Assembly (NCBI RefSeq): GCF_000179595.2
Contig: NZ_JH556652.1
Span: 19,392-69,146, forward strand
Length of the DNA: 49,755 nucleotides
Direction: 5' to 3'
Source of the DNA: Acetivibrio cellulolyticus CD2
GTDB lineage: Bacteria; Bacillota; Clostridia; Acetivibrionales; Acetivibrionaceae
The notes beneath the pieces were generated by a model. That model was given only the letters and a program-made list of their open reading frames with translations. It was not told the origin of the DNA and ran no database searches. Shown here one piece after another: positions 9,147 to 17,928 of the stretch. The translations under genes and the position numbers were made by a program. Position 1 is the stretch's first letter, and the number at the start of each line of letters is the position of its first letter.

Positions 9147-9599
9147 TTAACGTGTATTTACAATTACGGTAGACTTAATATCTACCGTTTCCGGAATTAC
9201 AGGAATTACTCTAAAAAGCGTTATGCTTGCTATTATTGAGCCTTTGCATTTCTTTCTACCGTCATCGTCATAAATGAATTCTGTATCAAATGTATCCTCT
9301 TTAGGTTTGATTGTATTTTTCAAGCCGTTAATTTTAAGGTTGTTCTCAAATATGTAGTATGCTTCATCCCTGGCTTTTTCAGCGTCAAATTCTTCGAAAA
9401 CCTCACCTTCCTCTTCGGAATATATCTGTACAGTATTGCTTGACATGGCTGTTATCGAAGCTTCGAGCGCATTGTTAACATGATGTTTATTTAATACAAG
9501 TAGTGACATGCCTATAAGCAGTTGTATCATAGGCAGCCCTATTAGTATGAATAACAGGACTGTCCAGATAGTAATGCTTCCTCGATTGTTTTTAAGCAA
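9147..9599 (-). CDS. TadE/TadG-like pseudopilin
   Basis: About 150 residues from a TTG at 9599, which has GGGGGAG 9 bases upstream; ATGs at 9617 and 9605 are worse spaced. The N-terminus reads KNNRGSITIW followed by a hydrophobic helix of about 25 residues, the pattern of TadE/TadG-type proteins that sit in the membrane with one helix, but the +5 glutamate of prepilins is absent. The remaining ~110 residues are acidic and extracytoplasmic. It probably joins the pilus or its tip along with the Flp-like pilin encoded just upstream. Confidence 0.68.
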   Translation of the reverse strand: MLKNNRGSITIWTVLLFILIGLPMIQLLIGMSLLVLNKHHVNNALEASITAMSSNTVQIYSEEEGEVFEEFDAEKARDEAYYIFENNLKINGLKNTIKPKEDTFDTEFIYDDDGRKKCKGSIIASITLFRVIPVIPETVDIKSTVIVNTR

Positions 9600-9604
9600 G
9601 CTCA

Positions 9605-9826
9605 TCAGCTCCCCCATGATTCGCTTCCGGAATCATCCATTGTGCCTATTATTTTATTTACTAATTCCATTATTTGAGCCCCAAATAATTTACCTATAGC
9701 AAATATTAATACTGCAAGAACTAGAGCTAGTAGAACAAATTCAAGTATTCCAGTTCCTTTGTTATTTTTCATAACTCTTGAGAATTTACATTTTAAAAAT
9801 TGACCTGCAAAAAATAAATGTTTCAT
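9605..9826 (-). CDS. Flp-type prepilin
   Basis: 73 residues, ATG with AGGAGTG 7 bases upstream. The leader ends with NNKG, followed by TGILEF and a long hydrophobic helix; glycine before the cut and glutamate at +5 match class IVb (Flp) prepilins. A short acidic tail follows. This is the best candidate for the major pilin of the machine. No prepilin peptidase gene (TadV/CpaA) is visible in this window, so processing would need an enzyme encoded elsewhere. Confidence 0.75.
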   Translation of the reverse strand: MKHLFFAGQFLKCKFSRVMKNNKGTGILEFVLLALVLAVLIFAIGKLFGAQIMELVNKIIGTMDDSGSESWGS

Positions 9827-9845
9827 AACTATACACTCCTCTTAA

Positions 9846-10715
9846 TTAAAATTCTTGAATAATTTTCATTAATGTTATTAATGCTGGTGTAAGCGCTACA
9901 AGTAGAACAGACGGCAGTAAAAATAAAATCATAGGGAAAACAATTTTTACTTTAGCAAGTTCGCCCTTCTTAACTATCTCAGACTTTGCTCTGCTGCGGA
10001 TGCTTCTGGCCTGATCTTTTAGTATGTCTGTAACTGGTGTTCCCATTTCAAGGCCTTGGCCTACTGATTCCATAAAAAGTCGGACTTCGTTGGTACCACA
10101 CCGCTGTATCATGTCTTGAATTGCCTCTTCCCTTGTTTTTGTTTTGTAGGATTCCTTCCAGATCCTTTTTATTTCATCTGCCAGAATGCTATTGGTGTTG
10201 TCTGCAATTCTTTCGATTGCATTTTCGGTATTTAAACCAGCTTGACAAGCAGTAGATAATAATTCAACGTAGTACAAGATTGTTGCATTAAGTATATCCT
10301 TCCTTTTGTCCACTTTTCGCTTTATATATGCTTCAGGAATTTTGAAACCTGTAAATGCACCAGCGATAAAACCAAATACTGCTAATATATTGCCATAACC
10401 GGTTAAAATAATAGAGAATAATGTAGCTGCTATAACACTGGCTATTATACTTGTAAATAACACTGTTTCAACGCTTACGTTTTCCATGTCAGCTTGAAGC
10501 AACATTATTCTCATCTTTTCTTGATACTCATTACCCATAAGTCTAATAATCCTGTTCTTCAGTCGCTTTAAAAAGCTTTCTTCAACGGTTACTGCTTTAG
10601 AAAAATAAAGATTTGATGCAAAGTTTTTACTATCTATTTTCTTAATCACAGGTTGCAGCGAAAAACAGAATACACTTAAAAAAACAAGTATGAAACCTGC
10701 TGTTAAATAGACCAT
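9846..10715 (-). CDS. tadC: TadC-like inner-membrane platform protein
   Basis: 289 residues from an ATG at 10715 that has AGGAGG 9 bases upstream. It has an N-terminal transmembrane helix, two adjacent helices around residues 85-130, a cytoplasmic T2SSF domain (CQAGLNTENAIERIAD onwards) and C-terminal helices following KVKIVFPMILFLLPS, a sequence style typical of TadC. It would form the membrane platform with TadB. Separation of tadC from tadB by many genes is unlike the usual tadA-tadB-tadC order. Confidence 0.82.
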   Translation of the reverse strand: MVYLTAGFILVFLSVFCFSLQPVIKKIDSKNFASNLYFSKAVTVEESFLKRLKNRIIRLMGNEYQEKMRIMLLQADMENVSVETVLFTSIIASVIAATLFSIILTGYGNILAVFGFIAGAFTGFKIPEAYIKRKVDKRKDILNATILYYVELLSTACQAGLNTENAIERIADNTNSILADEIKRIWKESYKTKTREEAIQDMIQRCGTNEVRLFMESVGQGLEMGTPVTDILKDQARSIRSRAKSEIVKKGELAKVKIVFPMILFLLPSVLLVALTPALITLMKIIQEF

Positions 10716-10760
10716 GCTTTGGCCCCTCCTCACTATTTAATTTAGATCTGCGTGGATCGC

Positions 10761-11273
10761 TTATTCAGGCTTTAGAGAAGGGTTAGGTTCAGAATATTGA
10801 TTATTTTTTTGAGATTGCTCAGAACTGGTGCTTCCTGATTCATCTGTAGTTGTTTCTGCACCTTTTTCAATTGTTGTTATTGCAGTATCTATAAGTATAT
10901 CTTTAGCAATTGCCATGATCCTGAAGCCTGAAACTCCGCCAAAAACCAAGCATAGTATAAGAACCAAAGCAGTTTCGCCAATCCATTTCTTACTAAATGA
11001 ATCTTTACCTGTTTTGACTTTACCTGCCTTAGTTACAATAGAGAATATTGTAAATATAATTATTATTAGTGATACAACAGCTACAACGAAAGCAAAGAAA
11101 GCAATTATAGGTGAAACTGCGTGCACTGCATTTGTTGTTGTATCATCGGGAATATATTTTGCTACTTCCTTAAACGGATTTACCTCTTTAGGCTCAGCAA
11201 AAGCAGTTACAGGAAAAATAAAAGCCAGTATCGATGATATCGAAACCAGCAGGGTAAAAAGTTTGGTTTTCAT
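10761..11273 (-). CDS. VirB2/TrbC-like small membrane protein
   Basis: 170 residues, ATG with AAGGAATGAG upstream. It has a signal peptide ending at AFA-E, a short external loop, two strong hydrophobic helices joined by a basic loop (KAGKVKTGKDSFSKK), and an acidic, Ser/Gln-rich tail. Signal peptide plus two helices around a basic loop is the layout of VirB2/TrbC conjugative pilins, though the hydrophilic tail of about 45 residues is longer. With the VirB6-like gene at 10-1518 it gives the operon a type IV secretion flavour. Confidence 0.5.
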   Translation of the reverse strand: MKTKLFTLLVSISSILAFIFPVTAFAEPKEVNPFKEVAKYIPDDTTTNAVHAVSPIIAFFAFVVAVVSLIIIIFTIFSIVTKAGKVKTGKDSFSKKWIGETALVLILCLVFGGVSGFRIMAIAKDILIDTAITTIEKGAETTTDESGSTSSEQSQKNNQYSEPNPSLKPE

Positions 11274-11419
11274 TAATTCTCATTCCTTTCTATTTTTTTG
11301 ATCATATCTCGGTATTCTGCTAGATCGAAAACAATTACATTTTTCTCTCCTAGTGATCTCACCTGAATTCTTTTGCCTGATCACTCGTGCTCATGTCAAA
11401 TTTGTCGCCTCCTTTCTCC

Positions 11420-11533
11420 TTAATTACCAGTAAGATGCAAATCATGTGGATATATTTTTGTTGCATCTATAGATATATTTTTTTGAGTACTGACACTTTC
11501 AAGAGCACCATATGTAATGCTTTTACCACAAGT
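11420..11533 (-). pseudogene. C-terminal remnant of the interrupted secreted protein gene
   Basis: An open stretch of 37 codons running out of the transposon's left end to a TAA at 11420, just before the ribosome-site-like AAAGGAGG. The encoded peptide starts TCGKSITYGALESVS. It is most simply the lost C-terminus of the gene at 17890-19683 on the other side of the transposon. The two parts do not rejoin in frame, and no 5-bp target duplication is present, so some sequence was probably lost. The 146 bases between 11274 and 11419 hold only tiny ORFs without good ribosome sites. Confidence 0.5.
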
Positions 11534-11534
11534 A

Positions 11535-11576
11535 GGGGTAGTGGGAGCATCCGTGTCACCAGGGGCAAAGTAAATG
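11535..11576 (+). repeat. Left terminal inverted repeat of the transposon
   Basis: 42 bases, identical to the complement of 17887-17928. It begins with GGGG as in Tn3-family ends. The length is close to the 38 bp usual for the family. A TA dinucleotide lies just outside on both sides. Confidence 0.95.
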
Positions 11577-11590
11577 GTAATATTTCACAA

Positions 11591-12442
11591 TCATAGTCGT
11601 TCCATTTTATCTATTAGTTTCTTTTTATCTGGATTTGTGTATAGAAGAGTGGTATGAATATTTGAATGTCCTGCCTGATTTGCAACCTCATGAGCCAACA
11701 TACCTTTTTCAAGTGCATTAGTACAAAAAAAGTGTCTTAGTTGGTGAGGTGTAATACTATTACTATATTTTTTAAAGATTCTATTTACGGTAGTTCTATC
11801 AAGCTTTTTGTTTTTTCTACTTACAAATAAATAATTAGAACCATTAGCCGTAGAAATATTACTTCTGACTTTTAAATATTCTTTGACCGCTGTAATAACT
11901 TTACTATTGAGCATTACTGAGCGTTGTTTGTCTCCTTTTCCAGTCCGGATAATGCATTCCTTACCATCTAAATCGAAATCATCCATTTTTATATTTAATG
12001 CTTCTGATATTCGCAGACCTGTATAAGCAAGAAATACCATCAAGGCGTAATTACGAAGGTTTTTACTCTCAAGGATTGATTGTAAAAACTGTTTTACTTC
12101 TGTTTCTGTAACTTTCGTAGGTGATGCATATTGTAACTGAATTTTTATTTTATCATTATTTTCAATGGCAATTTCTTTCTGAATATTTTTATAAACTAAA
12201 TAATGGTTATACTTTAAAAGGCTGCTTAATTTATGGTTTATGGTCTTGGCGTTGTTTCGTTTTATATTTTGAAGGTAACTTTTATACTCTAAAATATTTT
12301 GTCTTATTATGATAGTAAAATCTTTTGAAAATGTCTCATGAAACCATTTATTATAATCTCTAATATCTGCTATATATCCTTTTATGGTATTAGTACTTTT
12401 ATTTTCATTTTTTAGAAAATTAGCAAACTCTTCAATATCCAT
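11591..12442 (-). CDS. tnpI: TnpI-type tyrosine recombinase (cointegrate resolvase)
   Basis: About 283 residues from an ATG at 12442 (AAAGGTG 9 bases upstream); a GTG at 12454 is also possible. The N-terminal SAM-like domain includes STNTIKGYIADI. The catalytic domain has the expected residues: Arg in TGLRISEAL, HQLRHFF (HxxR), His in HSNIHTT and the nucleophile Tyr in LLYTNPD. Length and position near one end match TnpI of Tn4430, which resolves transposition cointegrates at an internal site. The likely site is at 14284-14392. Confidence 0.85.
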   Translation of the reverse strand: MDIEEFANFLKNENKSTNTIKGYIADIRDYNKWFHETFSKDFTIIIRQNILEYKSYLQNIKRNNAKTINHKLSSLLKYNHYLVYKNIQKEIAIENNDKIKIQLQYASPTKVTETEVKQFLQSILESKNLRNYALMVFLAYTGLRISEALNIKMDDFDLDGKECIIRTGKGDKQRSVMLNSKVITAVKEYLKVRSNISTANGSNYLFVSRKNKKLDRTTVNRIFKKYSNSITPHQLRHFFCTNALEKGMLAHEVANQAGHSNIHTTLLYTNPDKKKLIDKMERL

Positions 12443-12446
12443 ATAT

Positions 12447-12887
12447 TCAATCACCTTTATTTTTCATAGATTTAAATTCTTTAGTAATATTATCATAATT
12501 AAGATCCAGTTTTATATTTGGCTTTTTTATAGATATTTTATTTTCATTTGGGCTAACCATCTTAAGAACAATGTTTTTAACAACAGTTACAAAATCACAA
12601 TTATAAGTATCAAAAGTCAGTTCTTTTTGAAAAGGACACGGACATTCGATACTATAATTGTCTTTCTGGTTCTCAGATGCCTTAAATTTGTTAATATAAT
12701 AAATTTCATAGATTTTTGCAACTGTTTCATTTTCAAGAGGCTCTGATTTAAATACTTTACTGACATTTACAAACCATTCCTTATCCTTATGCTGAAAAAC
12801 ACGTCTTTCAAAAGTTGTAGTCATCCCAACATATATTACATTATCCAAAGAATCTTTAAATAAATAGATATAATACTTTTTACTCAT
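12447..12887 (-). CDS. GIY-YIG domain protein (passenger)
   Basis: 146 residues, ATG at 12887 with AAAGGAA 7 bases upstream. The N-terminus reads YYIYLFKDSLDNVIYVGMT, matching the GIY-YIG core strands, with a conserved-looking Arg in FERRVFQH and a later KIYEIYYINKF that could carry the metal-binding Glu. The rest, from about residue 90, is of unknown role. GIY-YIG proteins are nucleases or nuclease-like. It ends 4 bases before the tnpI start, so the two are probably co-transcribed. Confidence 0.68.
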   Translation of the reverse strand: MSKKYYIYLFKDSLDNVIYVGMTTTFERRVFQHKDKEWFVNVSKVFKSEPLENETVAKIYEIYYINKFKASENQKDNYSIECPCPFQKELTFDTYNCDFVTVVKNIVLKMVSPNENKISIKKPNIKLDLNYDNITKEFKSMKNKGD

Positions 12888-12924
12888 TGATATATTCCTT
12901 TCAGTTATAAAACTTTTTCCTTTA

Positions 12925-13581
12925 CTAGAATTCAATACCTATAATACAGTTATCATAAATAAATTGGTCTATTAAACTATAATCATTAGAATCATAAAAA
13001 GATACAAGCCGCTTGTTAAATTCACCTAGGTCATTTTCTTTTATGCTTAGAATACCTTTCCCTTCAGCTATAAGTATCTTATTTGCACATAGAGTACTTG
13101 TTCTCTTATTACCATCCCAAAACAGTTGACTCCTGCATCCCCAAAGGAAGTATTTAATGGCTTTTTCCGTTGTATTTTCTAATGCCATAATTTTATTTAT
13201 TTGTTCAACTACATTTTCCTTTACTGGAATTTCGGGTTTATAGTCAGTTCCACCAATTCCAACCTTACCAGTCCTGAGAACTCCCCATTCTAGACTTTCG
13301 TTTCTAGCAACAAATTCATTAACCTTACAGGCATAATCTAGGTTAAACGGTTTTTCTACTGTTGATAGTAGGTATTTCCATGCATCCCTCAGATTTAAAA
13401 TACACTCAACATCATTCATTTTCATATTAGCAACACTTACTCCATCCAGAATTGTTTTTGTATCTGGAAAAGTAACGTTACAGCCTTCAAGTCTTGCACT
13501 ATGGTATATATTTTCTGCAATAAGCTTTTTGGCTAAAAATATGTTTTGTTCTTTTGTAAGACTATATTTATCTTTAAACAT
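12925..13581 (-). CDS. Fic family protein with His-lacking core motif
   Basis: 218 residues, ATG. The Fic core reads SQLFWDGNKRTSTLCANK, so the usual catalytic His of HxFx(D/E)GNxR is replaced by Gln while DGNKR is kept. A possible inhibitory-like helix (ARLEGCNVTF) is near residue 30. Fic proteins transfer AMP or related groups to target proteins and often act as toxins. Loss of the His suggests reduced AMP transfer or another chemistry; forms with Gln at this place occur in Firmicutes as I recall. It sits between two GIY-YIG genes as a transposon passenger. Confidence 0.78.
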   Translation of the reverse strand: MFKDKYSLTKEQNIFLAKKLIAENIYHSARLEGCNVTFPDTKTILDGVSVANMKMNDVECILNLRDAWKYLLSTVEKPFNLDYACKVNEFVARNESLEWGVLRTGKVGIGGTDYKPEIPVKENVVEQINKIMALENTTEKAIKYFLWGCRSQLFWDGNKRTSTLCANKILIAEGKGILSIKENDLGEFNKRLVSFYDSNDYSLIDQFIYDNCIIGIEF

Positions 13582-13632
13582 TAATCCACCAACCCTCTTT
13601 TTATTTGATTTTATCCATGTATTTACACTATC

Positions 13633-14262
13633 TTAAAAACCTTCATATTCAACACCATCAATATTAACAATTTTCTTAGATTTATTGTTTTGATTATTTT
13701 CAAAGAAATCATCCTCATTAAAAGTTATTTCAGAAGTGCATTGAACTAATTTGTTCTTTTTGTTTTTAGGTTGACAATCATATGAGTTTTTTTCTTGCTC
13801 AAATTTTCTTTGACCTACTAACATTTTCTTTATTTTTTGAAACAATAGCATTATTCTGGTTCGTAATGTAAGAGGATAAAGGTAACTTTTTTCCGGGTTT
13901 AATTCTTCATAGTTAAGTGTTTCAAAGTCTTTTTTATTAATCTTTATTGTTCCATCATTCAACTGGCAGTAATAAGGGTACTTATAACTTTTTAATTTCG
14001 GTAACTTTATTGTAGGAGCAATATAGGTATCGGAAGGTTCATCGAGTAAAGGATTTAACTTTGCCCTTAAATAAATCTCATATATTTTAGCATCTGTTAT
14101 GTTTTTACAGGCAGATAGTTTAATATTCCATATTTTAATATCATTGTCTTTGTATATCTTAAACCTGTTACTTTTCAACCTTCTTGTAATTTGTTCGGGC
14201 TTAGATATTCCTATTTTAACAAGATTGTTATTAAAATCATAAAGGTAATATAAATAATGCAT
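13633..14262 (-). CDS. GIY-YIG-like protein (passenger)
   Basis: 209 residues from the ATG at 14262 with AAGGAG 8 bases upstream. The N-terminus YLYYLYDFNNNLVKIGIS resembles a GIY-YIG core, followed by RRL and AKIYEIYLRAKLNP, which parallels the second passenger protein at 12447-12887 (AKIYEIYYINKF). The two proteins are therefore probably related. The C-terminal ~130 residues are Lys/Asn-rich and unrecognised. First gene of the minus-strand passenger group; its upstream region overlaps the resolution site. Confidence 0.6.
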   Translation of the reverse strand: MHYLYYLYDFNNNLVKIGISKPEQITRRLKSNRFKIYKDNDIKIWNIKLSACKNITDAKIYEIYLRAKLNPLLDEPSDTYIAPTIKLPKLKSYKYPYYCQLNDGTIKINKKDFETLNYEELNPEKSYLYPLTLRTRIMLLFQKIKKMLVGQRKFEQEKNSYDCQPKNKKNKLVQCTSEITFNEDDFFENNQNNKSKKIVNIDGVEYEGF

Positions 14263-14283
14263 ACCTATTTCTCCTTGCATAAG

Positions 14284-14392
14284 TTGTGTTGTGTAAAAAA
14301 ATATGGCTTTTCAATAAATTGTGTTGCGTAATATATATAAATTTTACATTAAATCTTTAAATTATGCAATACAATTTATATTGTGTTGTATT
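14284..14392. other. Candidate internal resolution site for TnpI
   Basis: Four copies of a 12-bp motif near TTGTGTTGYGTA: direct copies at 14284-14295 and 14319-14330, then an inverted copy at 14364-14375 and a direct copy at 14381-14392 that face each other across a 5-bp centre. This matches the Tn4430 design: a core with two inverted recombinase sites plus two accessory direct repeats. It lies between the divergently transcribed passenger and transposase operons, so TnpI binding may also repress both. Confidence 0.75.
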
Positions 14393-14448
14393 ATTGATTT
14401 TGATAAAATATGCAGTAGATAAAATAATTCTGTTAGGAAGTGATCAGT

Positions 14449-14703
14449 ATGAGAATCAACTTAGGTAGCATAGGGAAACTTGGTGATGAATCAACTAGAC
14501 TAAAAATAATGGATATGGCAAAAGACAATCCAAAGATACTTGAGCAATATGAATCCTTTTTATCACTGATGGCTAATGATGATACTCATAAAATAAAAGC
14601 AGATGTGGAAATATCATTGTTTGAAAAAGAAACTGACCCAAAGATAAAATTGATTCCTAAAAAAATGGCTCAAAAAGTAAATTATGAAATTTGGGATATA
14701 TGA
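14449..14703 (+). CDS. Small transposon protein (84 aa), unknown
   Basis: 84 residues from the ATG at 14449, 9 bases after AGGAAG. The sequence starts MRINLGSIGKLGDESTRLKI and is mixed charged with predicted helices and no membrane segment. It lies first in the plus-strand operon that leads to tnpA and overlaps the next gene by 20 bases. I do not recognise the family; paired small overlapping genes could be a regulatory pair or a toxin-antitoxin unit, but nothing in the sequences proves it. Confidence 0.6.
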   Translation: MRINLGSIGKLGDESTRLKIMDMAKDNPKILEQYESFLSLMANDDTHKIKADVEISLFEKETDPKIKLIPKKMAQKVNYEIWDI

Positions 14704-14854
14704 AAATAAACTTGAACTATTTGACGGTGAGGCTCTTCATGGTGATGAGCAAAGGGATAAAATGTTATTGATGCTTGTATATAACACAGGGTTACAACAC
14801 TTTATTGACTTGCTCCCAGAGGAATCCAAAAAAATATTAAAAGAGCTTTTATAA
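14684..14854 (+). CDS. Small transposon protein (56 aa), unknown
   Basis: 56 residues, ATG at 14684 inside the end of the preceding gene, suggesting translational coupling. The sequence begins MKFGIYENKLELFDGE and ends with a helical, Leu-rich part (FIDLLPEESKKILKELL). No known motif. It ends 59 bases before tnpA, which has its own GGAGG site. Confidence 0.5.
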   Translation: MKFGIYENKLELFDGEALHGDEQRDKMLLMLVYNTGLQHFIDLLPEESKKILKELL

Positions 14855-14913
14855 TAAGAATCCATTATCTAAATCAAAAATTTCGGGGGTTTAGGCTTAC
14901 GGAGGTATAGCAT

Positions 14914-17886
14914 ATGAAAAGACATTGGGAGCTTGATGAATTAATTGAACAATTTACTTTTCTTCCTAACGAGTTATCTCAGTTAGGCAATAAGAGCGGT
15001 GCAACAAGATTGGGATTTGCAGCCTTATTTAAATTTTTCCAGCACGAAGCCAAATTCCCTACTCATAAAGGTGAAATACCTAAAGAAGTTTTATTATACA
15101 TTTCAAAACAACTTAATTTAGATATTTTCCTTATTGATGAATATGACTGGAACGGAAGAACTATTAAATACCACCGAGCACAAATAAGAGAGTTTTTTGG
15201 CTTTAAGGAATCGACTCTTGAAGATACTGAACATGTTTCTGCGTGGCTAAGTAAACATGTTTTTTATCATGAAGCAGATATAGAAACCCTTAAAGAAGAA
15301 GCATATAAGAAATTTAGAGAATTACAATTAGAGCCACCTACACCTGACCGAATTGACCGTATAACAAGGTCTGCAATATATACTTATGAAAATCAGTTCT
15401 TTCAGGAAACCTATCAGAAACTATCAAAAGAGACTATATCTAAAATGGAAAATCTTATTAATGACCTTGCCACTTATGATGAATCGGAAGTTGACTATAC
15501 TTCTGATGCAGACTCAATGTCTTTCAGCGAATTACGAGCTGACCCTGGACGTATTGGACTTGAAAGTGTATTTCGTGAAATTACAAAACTCAGAACTATT
15601 AAGCAATTAGAACTTCCTGACAACCTTTTTAGTAATATTCCTCAAAAGATTATTAAACGTTATAAACTCAGGGCGGTATCTGAAAAACTTCCAGAACTAC
15701 GCAGACATCCAGAACATGTAAGATATTCTATACTTTCAGCCTTCTTTTGGCTTAGGTGCAGAGAGATAACGGACAACCTTATTGAATTACTTATTCAAAT
15801 AATCCATAGAATAGGTGTAAGAGCTGAAAGAAAAGTAGATAAAGAATTATTGAATGATTTCAGGCGTGTTAATGGAAAAACAAACTTATTATTCCAGATA
15901 GCAGATGCGGCTTTGAATAACCCTGATGGTATAGTTAGAAACGTAGTATTTCCAGTAGTAAATGAAAACACACTAAAGGCACTGGTAAAAGAATTCAAGA
16001 ATACCGGTTCTAAGTACCGTCAAAAAGTTTATACTGTCATGAGGGCTTCATATGGAACACATTACAGACGAATGGTTCCAGAGATTTTAGACACACTTGA
16101 GTTTTGCTCTAATAATGAAGTCCATCGTCCTGTCATAAAGGCTTTAGAGTTAATAAAAAAATATACTGGTGTTGCTTCACATTACTTTGCTGATGTTGAA
16201 GATATTCCTATTGATGGAGTTATAAGACCCAGTGTAAAAGAAATGGTTATAGAAAAAGATGATAAAGGTCAAGAGCGTACCAATCGTATTAACTATGAAA
16301 TAATAACACTGCAAGCACTTCGAGACAAATTACGCTGTAAAGAAATTTGGGTTATTGGGGCTGATAGATACAGGAATCCAGATGAGGATTTGCCTACAGA
16401 TTTTGAAGAACGTAGGGAAGAAAACTACAGGGCTTTAAAACAACCTTTGGATTCAGAGGAGTTTATAAACAAAATCCGTCAATCCATGTATGATGGTTTA
16501 TCAAAGTTAGATATAGCTATGCCCAAAAATGATAAAGTTAAATTTACAGAAAGGGGCGGTAGAAGCTGGATTAGTATTACACCATATGACCCACAACCTG
16601 AGCCAATGAACCTTTCAAAACTTAAAACTGAAATAATGCGTTATTGGCCAATGACAAATCTCCTTGACATACTCAAAGAAGCCGATTTGAGAATTAATTT
16701 TACTGAACAGTTTAAAACCGTTGCATCTCATGAAAGGTTAGACCGCTCAATAATTCAAAAGAGATTAATATTATCCTTGTTTGGTCTAGGCACAAATACT
16801 GGTTTAAAGCGTATTTCAGCAGGAAAACATGGTGAATCATATCAGGATTTACTCTATATCAGAAGAAAATTTATAAATAAAGATAATCTTAGAAACGCTA
16901 TTTCTACAGTTGTTAACGCAATACTTTCATCACGAATCCAAGAAATATGGGGCGAAGGAACAACAACATGTGCTTCTGATTCAAAAAAAGTTGGAGCATG
17001 GGATCAGAACTTAATGACGGAATGGCATGTTCGTTATCGTGGACGTGGAATAATGATATATTGGCATGTTGAAAAGAATTCAGCCTGCATTTATTCACAG
17101 TTAAAAACCTGTTCATCATCAGAAGTTTCAGCTATGATAGAAGGACTATTAAAGCACTGTACTGATATGGAAATTGAAAAGAACTTTGTTGATACACATG
17201 GACAAAGTGAAGTTGCCTTTGCTTTTTGTCATCTTTTAGGATTTAATTTGATGCCTAGATTAAAGAATATTGGAAAGGCAAAACTATATCGCCCTGATGC
17301 TGGTATATCAGATATGTATCCAAATTTGCAACCTATATTGACAAGAAATATCAATTGGGAACTTATAAGACAGCAATATGACCAAATGGTTAAATATGCT
17401 ACTGCCTTACGTCTTGGAACTGCTGAAACCGAAGCCATTATGAAAAGATTTCAAAGAAATAATGAAATTAAACATCCTACATATCTTGCATTTATGGAAC
17501 TGGGTAAAGCTATAAAAACTATTTTTCTTTGTGAATATTTAAGGTCAGAGGAATTAAGAATTGAGATTCATGAAGGTCTTAATGTTATAGAAAACTGGAA
17601 TTCAGCTAACGGATTTATTTTTTATGGAAAAGGTGGAGAAATATCAACCAACAGGTATGAAGACCAAGAAATTGCAGTTTTGACATTACATTTATTACAA
17701 AATTGCCTTGTGTACGTTAATACTTTAATGATTCAAAAAGTTCTTACACAAAGCAAGTGGTATGATATTATGACACAAGAAGACTTCCGAGCACTCACAC
17801 CACTTATCTATACACATATAAACCCATACGGAAACTTTGATTTGAATATGGAGGAAAGAATACCAATAGACATTGCCATAAATTAA
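14914..17886 (+). CDS. tnpA: Tn3-family transposase TnpA
   Basis: 990 residues, ATG after ACGGAGG. Length equals the Tn3-family norm (about 990). The N-terminal region is the DUF4158-type DNA-binding part; the catalytic triad is best placed at Asp in [11 protein letters not shown] (about residue 689), Asp in [12 protein letters not shown] (about 760) and Glu in GKGGEISTN (about 908). The stop codon lies directly against the right inverted repeat. It appears intact and so the element may be active. Confidence 0.95.
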   Translation: MKRHWELDELIEQFTFLPNELSQLGNKSGATRLGFAALFKFFQHEAKFPTHKGEIPKEVLLYISKQLNLDIFLIDEYDWNGRTIKYHRAQIREFFGFKESTLEDTEHVSAWLSKHVFYHEADIETLKEEAYKKFRELQLEPPTPDRIDRITRSAIYTYENQFFQETYQKLSKETISKMENLINDLATYDESEVDYTSDADSMSFSELRADPGRIGLESVFREITKLRTIKQLELPDNLFSNIPQKIIKRYKLRAVSEKLPELRRHPEHVRYSILSAFFWLRCREITDNLIELLIQIIHRIGVRAERKVDKELLNDFRRVNGKTNLLFQIADAALNNPDGIVRNVVFPVVNENTLKALVKEFKNTGSKYRQKVYTVMRASYGTHYRRMVPEILDTLEFCSNNEVHRPVIKALELIKKYTGVASHYFADVEDIPIDGVIRPSVKEMVIEKDDKGQERTNRINYEIITLQALRDKLRCKEIWVIGADRYRNPDEDLPTDFEERREENYRALKQPLDSEEFINKIRQSMYDGLSKLDIAMPKNDKVKFTERGGRSWISITPYDPQPEPMNLSKLKTEIMRYWPMTNLLDILKEADLRINFTEQFKTVASHERLDRSIIQKRLILSLFGLGTNTGLKRISAGKHGESYQDLLYIRRKFINKDNLRNAISTVVNAILSSRIQEIWGEGTTTCASDSKKVGAWDQNLMTEWHVRYRGRGIMIYWHVEKNSACIYSQLKTCSSSEVSAMIEGLLKHCTDMEIEKNFVDTHGQSEVAFAFCHLLGFNLMPRLKNIGKAKLYRPDAGISDMYPNLQPILTRNINWELIRQQYDQMVKYATALRLGTAETEAIMKRFQRNNEIKHPTYLAFMELGKAIKTIFLCEYLRSEELRIEIHEGLNVIENWNSANGFIFYGKGGEISTNRYEDQEIAVLTLHLLQNCLVYVNTLMIQKVLTQSKWYDIMTQEDFRALTPLIYTHINPYGNFDLNMEERIPIDIAIN

Positions 17887-17928
17887 CATTTACTTTGCCC
17901 CTGGTGACACGGATGCTCCCACTACCCC
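17887..17928 (-). repeat. Right terminal inverted repeat of the transposon
   Basis: 42 bases, perfect complement of 11535-11576. It supplies the last 12 codons and the stop of the interrupted gene read from the minus strand. Confidence 0.95.

Larger units (their letters stand above)
11535..17928. mobile_element. Tn4430-like Tn3-family transposon with TnpI-type recombinase and Fic/GIY-YIG passengers
   Basis: 6394 bp bounded by perfect 42-bp inverted repeats starting GGGGTAGTGGGAG. Contents: a tyrosine recombinase (TnpI type), three passenger genes (GIY-YIG, Fic, GIY-YIG), a resolution site, two small genes and a 990-residue transposase. A Tn3-family element using a tyrosine recombinase for cointegrate resolution is the Tn4430 arrangement. 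Flanking 5-mers (AAGTA and TATTT) do not match, so no clean target duplication is visible. It separates the two parts of a secreted protein gene of the tad cluster. Confidence 0.93.

Noticed and set aside
12121-12746. Plus-strand ORFs inside tnpI and GIY-YIG genes
   Set aside because: Shadows of clearly coding minus-strand genes.
14449-14854. Toxin-antitoxin pair before tnpA
   Set aside because: Overlapping small genes suggest it, but no toxin or antitoxin motif could be recognised, so it is listed as unknown.
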